Source: Mucidula mucida (Eukaryota > Basidiomycota > Agaricomycetes > Agaricales > Physalacriaceae). Taken from it: a stretch of DNA of 64,000 bases. The stretch is taken from NCBI GenBank assembly GCA_015501055.1, contig JADNYV010000115.1, positions 50,881-114,880 on the forward strand. Direction: 5' to 3'. Positions 57,639 through 64,000 of this stretch are shown piece by piece (positions within the stretch are counted from its first letter, which is position 1; every line of letters begins with the position of its first letter). Position numbers and translations under genes: made by a program. The notes under the pieces were generated by a model. That model made no database searches, was not told the origin of the DNA, and saw only the letters and a list, made by a program, of their open reading frames with translations.

Positions 57639-58910
57639 CTACCAAAGAGTTGCTTGAATACCCTGCTATCGCAGATTTGCCATACATCATGACAGTGAAT
57701 GTCTGCAGTGCACATCCGGAATGAGCCAAGAATGTAGGGAGAACGGAGAAGGGATTGATCCACTTTACTGAACTGAAGTGGCTAAGCGCGGTAGGCATCA
57801 TTGTGAGGCTTTGGAGGGTGGGGATGGTAACAGATTGGAAGAAGAAGAGTATTGTGTTCGTCCAGGACACAGAATCCAGCACAAGGGTAGAGACGTGCAG
57901 ACTAAACGGCACATGCACCTTAAGGGATGGTCGGAGAATGAGCGTTCGATTATTGCCATCCGCAAAGTCAGTGTGAAGATACGTCATGTCGCCAGCGTCG
58001 TCTACAGACCTAAGATTGTCCTCGTTGCCTTAAGTACAAAATTGGCGGAGCTGACGCCAGGGTAATGCATCAACAACCGAATTCAAAGCCCAAAGTCTGC
58101 GGCTCTCGAGTGTGAAACTCGTCAAGATGGGTGCTCCATCAAACAAGCCATGTTGGGCAAGGAAAATGGACCCCTCGCCCTGGTTCACCAATGTCAGGGA
58201 CTCCAAAAGAGTCAATTCCCGCCTGTGAGATTTCAAGAGCTCGATGTCATGTAGAGTCATACACCAGGCGGCAACCTTCCACTGTGCACAATTTTGAAAA
58301 ATAGCTGAGACGAGCTCGACGTGGTAGTCGTATGTGTCCTCGTATCACAAGTTTTTGACATACTCTTGACGCTTTTTGTAAGGAATTTTGACCTTGACTG
58401 AAATCGGAACGTTCCCGCAGCGTTCAAGATAGTGTCTGTACACATCGACCCCGCCATGCGAATCATAGGGCGCGATGTGTATGTGAGTCCATAATGAGGG
58501 TGTACAGACCGCGATGTCACGCCATTTCGAGCAGACGACACTGATGGAGGGGTTTTATATTCGCTGCGCCGGAACGACGTGCATGCGGACGCGAAGATGA
58601 TCGCGAGGACTTCTGTTGAAAGTTGTCGGATGGGAGAAGAGCACATATACAGTCTGCTCTGTTGTATGTGTCTGTCGAAACGCGCCTGGTATGCTTTCAG
58701 CGCATCAAGTATTGACTCGAGGCGCGGAATTTCCTGCGCCAGAGCTGCCATGTCGGCAGACGTGTTCCCCAAGCTCTTCTCTATACAAGAGGCCTCGGAT
58801 TGAGTAGGGTTCCGGTACGCTCTGACGAAGTCCTTTTCGTAGGATGGTTTGTATGAGGTTAGCGCAAATGAGGCATGGCATTTTGGGCACAGTTCCAGCG
58901 CAGAGGTCAT
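57639..58910 (-). pseudogene. F-box-like protein, family 2, decayed copy
   Basis: The start MTSALELCPKCHASFALTSY (58910), the coiled coil and RQLSTEVLAIIFASACTSF are in frame. A base is lost at about 58555 (TPPSVSSARNGV where TPLSISLVCSKW is expected). Later parts lie in other frames: LTLLESLTLVNQGEG, ALPWRQLRQF, VSTLVLDSVSWTN and TIPTLQSLTMMP. About 75 residues before the end are missing, but the terminal GIQATLW and TAG remain at 57639. It is most similar to 44571-46192. Confidence 0.8.
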
Positions 58911-59393
58911 TGCCTTCAGAACACGTCAAGAAAACATAGAGAGAATGAAATGAGAGGCATACAAGAAGAGTAGAAAGAGTACGAAGGCAGACGGATCGCT
59001 ATTCGGCGAGTTGTTGCTGCAGGATACAAAGACTTCGGGAGTACTTCGGGGTGAAAGTCATATACGCACCAAGTTTCCCCTTCGTACACTTTTCAACACG
59101 GGAAGATTTGAGCCCTCACGGTAATATGCGAGGATGTTGATACTATCGCTGGTCGCCGTTGGGATACAAGATGGTCGCGCTAACGTGACCATTAATATTT
59201 ATTTATGTACTTCAAAGTACTCAAGAGTAGTACTTAGGCCAGTTTGAGTTCGTCAGCATTAAGCTATGCTTTTGATTACAACATTAGGATATGATAAGTT
59301 ATAGAATACAGTCTGCCAAGTGTCATCATACATCGAGTCCCTACGGTATTACAACAGAACGAAATAAGAGTCGCGAGATGAGAAGAGTCCAAT
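58911..59393. other. Intergenic, nothing recognised
   Basis: AT-rich spacer. The short palindrome-like TACTTCAAAGTACTCAAGAG lies near 59210. No gene was seen. Confidence 0.35.
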
Positions 59394-60167
59394 CTATGTA
59401 CACGAGACGCCTAATTCGGGAAAATCGTAGGTTCCTGGAATCGCCACAGCACATCCAGCGCGGTCTTGATGTGAGTTGCAGTTAACTTGGTCGGCGGATT
59501 GAGCACAGCAGCGAACACAGAAACGGTTGGCGGAAGGCTCGATTCTAACGAGCAGTCGGACGCGGTTAATAAATGCATTGCCAAAAGGCTTACTGTTCAA
59601 TGAAACTAGCACCATATCCTCCAAAGGTACACTGGGCGCCATTTGGGTACCGAACGTCGTATTGGCCGCCGTCGTCTGCCAAAGACATATGGAACTTGCT
59701 GGGGTCTATGCAGCCTGTAATCTGTACAAGGCGTGATAGTCCAAGAACGTTCGAAAGGAATCGCCTTGCCTGTACATATGAACCGTCATCCGCGTATTTC
59801 ACGGCAGCGGCTGTAATGAAGCCATCGGGTATAGTATTATCGCACTGTCCAGAAGAATTGCTGCTGCAAAAGGCGATTGCGTCGTTTTCGGCGTCCGCGA
59901 TACTTTCTGCGCCAAGAGTCAGATACGCCACAAGAAAACGGTAGCGTGCTCACGTGAAGGCGTCGCAGGGGCTAGGATAGCAAAGTCGTCCCGGTCTTTG
60001 ATATGGATTGTCGTCGAATCCATGGCTGGACCTGTCGGAGCCGGAGTAGGACGTGTATCTAAGCGTCGGATGAGGGAAGGAGCATGGTATGACTGAGCAC
60101 GAGATTTGAGGATTGCGCCCAGCGCGAGCATAGGGAGAAGCGAATAGTAAAGGGCGATGAGCTGCAT
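59394..60167 (-). CDS. Small secreted cysteine-rich protein
   Basis: A basidiomycete secreted-protein type of unknown role. Four exons (59954-60167, 59776-59906, 59594-59721, 59394-59544) join through canonical introns to exactly 208 codons. The N-terminus MQLIALYYSLLPMLALGAIL is a signal peptide. The body contains SIADAENDAIAFCSSNSSGQ, FITAAAVKYADDGSY, ITGCIDPSKFHMSLADDGGQ and YDVRYPNGAQCTFGGYGASF. The C-terminus EPSANRFCVRCCAQSADQVN is followed by CNSHQDRAGCAVAIPGTYDF. The conserved Cys pattern (CxRCC, then two more) suggests disulfide-bonded folding outside the cell. Similar proteins are common in Agaricomycete secretomes, but I cannot assign a function. Confidence 0.78.
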
Positions 60168-60620
60168 TGGTCGTACAGGTGGTGGCTAGAGGAAGAGAGC
60201 TGGAGACGGCGACTCGATGGCGACGGCTATCGGCAGGAGCCCCCGAAAATACAACCAAATGTATGTTATGGTAAGTACTAGTGCGGCTAGTTTTGAACTT
60301 TTTGAGACTATGTTTGGTGTTTTTCCGGATAAGATCGAGCTTTTTTTGAAGTTCGGATTGGAAGCAAGATCTACCGTGCCGGGCCGAAGTGTTTGCCCAA
60401 ATGAAAACTCGCGTTCGGCTAGGCTCATGGCCCGTGTCTGTAGTCCCGATTTGGACTTAGCTAATCCAAATTGGGAGTTAGCAGCCGTGATGCCGATGAC
60501 CGTGTTCTTGACCAGCGATGCGCTTGTTGAGGACGCCAGTACCCTCATTGTCTGAAATGCTACCATCTTAGATGTCTGGGTACCAGTTAGTGTTGTCTCC
60601 GAGTGCATGCAATGCCTTTT
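60168..60620. other. Intergenic, upstream of secreted protein
   Basis: An open frame on - (60186-60608) exists, but it has no recognised domain and is probably not a gene. Confidence 0.35.
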
Positions 60621-61050
60621 TGGGCTCCAGGACCGTCAGCACCTCCTCCTGCCATATTCTTGCCACTTTTCCCTCTCTTCCGGGCCTCCATCTACTTTAT
60701 CTTGATGTATCTGACCATTTAAACACCTAGGAGTCGATTTGAGCTGTCCCCGGACGCGTGCGACGCCTCGTTCAAGCTCCAGGCTCTTATTACCTCCTCC
60801 TGCCATATTATAGTCGTATTTCCTTCTCTCCCAAGGCGCCATTTACCTCCCCCCCCCATTGGATCCTGCCGCTTTCAATATGTGGGAATCGATTGGCATC
60901 GTCCTCTGGCGCGCGCGATGCCTCATTCCCGCTCCAAACCATGATTTCCTCCTACTTCCATTCATCTGGGCGCCCTTTACTCCGCCTCAATGTCTCCAGG
61001 GATCTCGTTGCTGTAGACCCTCCTGTTTTAGACAAATAGGAATCAATCCA
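60621..61050. repeat. Diverged tandem repeat, three units of about 155 bp
   Basis: Units begin near 60625, 60776 and 60933 with GCTCCA, followed by a pyrimidine-rich stretch containing CCTCCTCCTGCCATATT or a variant. Each continues with a block containing GGAATCGAT or GGAGTCGAT, then GCGCGCGATGCCTCATTCCC or its relatives. Divergence between units is considerable. No coding content was recognised. Confidence 0.5.
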
Positions 61051-61090
61051 GCTGGTTTCGGACTTGCACAAGTTCATGTTCCTACTTGAG

Positions 61091-61953
61091 AATACCCTCT
61101 CCTCTTTGACCATATTCTACTCATAATTTCTGTATTTCAAACTCCCACTACCACTGTATCAGAGAATTATAAAGGGACTGATGCTCTCTAAATCTATGTA
61201 GGGTGTTGAGTGATGAGTCCTTTGTATTCTGTCTGTTTGACTGGAGCAGAATTTGTCTGTGTCTCTGAACTTTACGCGCTGCAGGCCCCCCCAAAATTGA
61301 GGATTTACTTGCTAACAAGTCACAAAAAGCCTGTATGTGCGCGCGCCAAGGTACAGTATTTACATCACGTGGCTCAAACATGCACCAGCCAAAAGTAAAA
61401 GCGGATTGGCAGTATACTGACCACTAACCACTACTGTACAATGGCCGTTGCGCGGGCTACCACAAGTTGCCTGTGGCGACTTGAATTCTCCACAGACATA
61501 GCACATGAGCCTTTGGCTACGTGCGTTGTTACTGCTACTTGCCGCACTGCCTCTTACTGGCCTCCGCCCTTGTTGACACGTCGGAACACTGTACGAGCAA
61601 CACCCTGCTGTTTAAGTCTCTAGTACCCTTTACAATCAGGGATCTGCGCCCTCTTGCGTAAGGCGCAATGGCTGTCTGCAGAAGCCTTTCTCTGACGGCA
61701 ACCAAATGTTGGCAATGAGTGAATCATATATCTTTGGAGACTGATGTATACAATCATCACACATTATGGGAACAACTGTGTTACATAATGACATTCTTTT
61801 TAAATTATGGCAAACAAGATCTTTTCTCCTCTATTGCTGCCTCAAAAGTACTGTTTCTTGTGGCAACAAGCTGTCGCCAGGGCCTAGGCAATGGACTTGC
61901 CACAATGTCAATCTTGTTTTCGTGTCTTAAGGGAGACTTCTTTTACATCTCAT
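61091..61953. other. Intergenic, up to LTR
   Basis: About 0.86 kb without recognisable genes. Confidence 0.35.
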
Positions 61954-62484
61954 TGTTGTTAGCGACTGACTAAGCCACGAGACTCAACCAGGTACCACAA
62001 CAAGAACTGAAAGAGAAAGTGTTCGCGTTCGTAAGACTAGGCTAGGCCAGGTGTATAAACGAGATCGGAACTAAAGTACAATGATGCTACACTACTGCTT
62101 ATATACTAGTAAGTCTGTGTTTGAAGCTCCTTGTCCATACGCGTTTCCACTAGGGATGCTCCACGCCCTTGACCCAGTGTTGTATGCTACTAGTCCGTGA
62201 AACCATTAAATACGAGTGGTGACTGCATGTAAGTAATAATACTGAAACGACCATGTGTGCTACGAGTGTCGGCGGTGTGTATACAATAGGGAGTCCATGA
62301 GGTATCGGCATGTATGATGTCATCCATGTGTTGGGCGTGTGTCCGACATGAGTACGGCTTCGGTAATGAAAAGGGTATGATCGGTGACGAAACAGATGAT
62401 GAAACGGTCCGTTGGTTGATAAGACAAGGCTCCCGATAAGATATGATAAGATGTGAAAATGTGAAAATATGGCGATTCATAACA
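61954..62484 (-). repeat. 3' LTR of Ty3/gypsy element, about 531 bp
   Basis: Read on the minus strand it begins TGTTATGAATCGCC directly after the polypurine tract and ends near GCTAACAACA, giving TG...CA ends. A TATA box (AGTATATAAGCAG, about 62093-62106) sits before a downstream segment ending CTCGTGGCTTAGTCAG, as expected for U3-R-U5 order. The inner end is firm. The outer end is inferred from the TGTTGTTAGC word at 61954, because no second LTR is in the window to confirm it. Confidence 0.68.
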
Positions 62485-62497
62485 TCACCCCCTCCTT
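62485..62497 (-). other. Polypurine tract of the retroelement
   Basis: AAGGAGGGGGTGA on the minus strand, immediately ahead of the LTR start TGTTATG and overlapping the pol stop codon. It is the standard plus-strand primer position for reverse transcription. Confidence 0.75.
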
Positions 62498-64000
62498 AAG
62501 GCGCAAGTTCCATTCTGCGCCAGAGTCGCTCCATGAGGGCTGCAGAGGGTAGCGTGACGTTGAGGGGTTCAGTATCGGGCGGTGGCATGGGTCGGAATAG
62601 ATGTGATGGAAATTGCGACATGGGGACTTCAATGCGAGCAAGCGCGGGTGGCTTTGGCTTGTTCGGATATTGTTGGTGGAAATCGCTGATGGCTTCGTCG
62701 GCATTTTTGAGATTGCATGCCGGTTCCCATGTCTGCTCGTGTGTGCCATAACCCTTCCAGTGAACCTTGTATTGAAAACCCCCGCGGTACTTCCGGGCAT
62801 TCACCACTTTCTCGACCTCCCATTCTGGTTCGGCTCCTTCCAGCACAGGTGGTGGACGCGTGTCTCGGGGTTGCGTCGGAAATTGCGGCTCGTGGTAAGG
62901 CGTCAGCAGGGCCTCATTGAACACGGGATGAATGCTTTTCCACGTGTGAGGAATCTGGAGCTTGTAAGAGCTCGTCCCGACTTTCTTGATCACTTTGAAC
63001 GGCCCGAATCGTTTGTCATCGAGCTTCTTCATTGGTCGATCCGTGCTGAGATTCGTCCCTTCCAGCCATACTTTGTCGCCTTCCTTGTACTCTACTGCCT
63101 CTGTTCGCTTCCTGTCATAAAACCGTTTCATGTCCTCTTTTGCCATCTTCAATGCTGATCCCACTTCATCCCATGTCTTCCTCATGCCGTCGGCAAACTC
63201 CTGCGCAGTCTCATTTCTCGATGCCGTTTTCGGAGCGGTGCCTTTGTAGGGATGTCTGCCCATGTCTGCGAAGAACGGAGTGACTTTGGTCGCCGAGTGA
63301 ACTCGATCGTTGTAAACGAATTCAGCAGAGGGTAGCCATTCATGCCAGTCGTTCTGATGATAGTTGACGAATAACCGTAAGAAATGTTCTATCTCTTGGT
63401 TCAACCGTTCCGTCTGCCCATTTGCCTGTGGATGATACGCCGTTGTAAAGTTTCCCTGTATGCCCAACAACCGGTACAATTCCTTCATGAAACGCGAGTG
63501 GTATTGTGGACCGCGATCATGTATCATCTGTTGTGGCATCCCATGTATGGGGAAAATGCGATCACGGTAAATGCGGGCCATGCCTTCTGACGTCAGAGTG
63601 GTGTGTGTCGGTATGATACGTAATCGCTTGGTGAAATGGTCCACAAACGTGCTGATCGCGTTGTATCCTCCTGATTCCGGCAGCTCTCCAATCATGTCCG
63701 TCCCTACTATCTCCCATGGCTCGCTTGGCACATCAATAGGATGAAGAGGTGCAGCCGGCTTCGTGCGATTGACTTTGTAACTGACATTTTTGACACCTTC
63801 TACGTATTCACGGACGTCTCGGCTGATTCCTGGCCACCAATAGGTACTGTAATCAGCTCAAGGGTCTTGTATTGCCGGGATGCCCTGCAAGCTGTGCGTC
63901 GTGATGCATTCCGATAACTTTTCCCCGCAATTCCTTGTCCTTTGGTATGTAAATACGATCCTTCCATATAATAAGTCCATTTTCTTCTCTTCCATCCTTT
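62496..64000 (-). pseudogene. Chromovirus (Ty3/gypsy) pol: integrase and chromodomain, partial
   Basis: The 3' part of a retrotransposon polyprotein entering from the right edge. From 64000 leftwards: a zinc-finger region (VIGMHHDAQLAGHPG) whose Cys pair can be read only in another frame, then YWWPGISRDVREYVEG. An uninterrupted 411-codon frame (62496-63728) follows. It contains the integrase core with D (VGTDMIGELP), D (MIHDRGPQYH) and E (PQANGQTERLNQEIE), the GPF-type domain (FGPFKVIKKVGTSSYKLQIP) and a chromodomain (EWEVEKVVNARKYRGGFQYK, then VHWKGYGTHEQTWEP). The chromodomain normally steers integration to heterochromatin. At least two frame changes near 63780-63860 break the link to upstream pol, so this copy is probably dead, unless they are assembly indels. 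Confidence 0.85.

Larger units (their letters stand above)
55860..58910. repeat. Direct segmental duplication, unit 2
   Basis: This corresponds to 42252-46192 with the same gene order: F-box fragment relic, family-1 F-box gene on +, family-2 F-box pseudogene on -. It is more diverged than the inverted-repeat arms are from each other, and it is shortened by deletions in the fragment and in the family-2 copy. Confidence 0.78.

Noticed and set aside
1..64000. CRISPR arrays, operons, ribosome binding sites, tRNA genes
   Set aside because: The sequence is eukaryotic with spliced genes; no regularly spaced short repeats and no convincing tRNA A/B boxes were noticed by eye. A tRNA scan would be needed to exclude tRNAs fully.

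Overview
The window is fungal nuclear DNA, most likely from a mushroom-forming basidiomycete (Agaricomycetes). The genes are interrupted by many short GT-AG introns (about 43-60 nt, with CTAAC/CTAAT-type branch sites). There are lineage-typical F-box/LRR expansions, an aryl-alcohol-dehydrogenase-type aldo/keto reductase, a secreted BBE-like FAD oxidase and a chromodomain-carrying Ty3/gypsy element. No operons, CRISPR arrays or recognisable tRNA/rRNA genes were seen.

Layout. 1-14.8 kb is a tandem segmental duplication of a kinesin 5' end plus an aldo/keto reductase 3' end. The full kinesin runs off the left edge with a broken reductase copy beside it (copy A, 1-4.02 kb). About 6.4 kb of gene-poor sequence follows, carrying repeated exon/intron-like modules. 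Then come a broken kinesin and the complete reductase (copy B, 10.4-14.8 kb). Copy A carries a 1,021-bp hAT-like insertion that is absent from copy B. 15.3-19.7 kb and 40.05-44.4 kb are the arms of a large inverted repeat. Each arm holds an F-box gene, an F-box fragment, a four-helix membrane protein and a BBE-like oxidase; the oxidase is complete only on the left. Between the arms lie a dienelactone-hydrolase-like gene, a large PWWP-like chromatin gene, a 2OG-Fe(II) oxygenase, a tandem F-box pair, a disordered-protein gene, two relics of a GPI-anchored protein gene and another F-box gene.

42.2-46.2 kb is duplicated again in direct orientation at 55.9-58.9 kb. Around and between these copies are one intact and one decayed F-box gene of a second family, a TA-flanked MITE (46.7-47.1 kb), a fourth type of F-box-like gene, a probable coilin homologue and a secreted GPI-anchored-type protein. 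The right end has a small secreted cysteine-rich protein, a diverged three-unit tandem repeat and the 3' part (integrase, chromodomain, polypurine tract, LTR) of a chromovirus running off the right edge.

The genes do not form one pathway. The oxidase, hydrolase, 2OG oxygenase and reductase are accessory or secondary-metabolism-type enzymes. The F-box families are probable substrate adaptors of SCF ubiquitin ligases. The common theme is repeated segmental duplication (direct, inverted, tandem) followed by decay of one copy. Several otherwise good genes contain single-base frame changes, so some apparent pseudogenes may be residual assembly indels.
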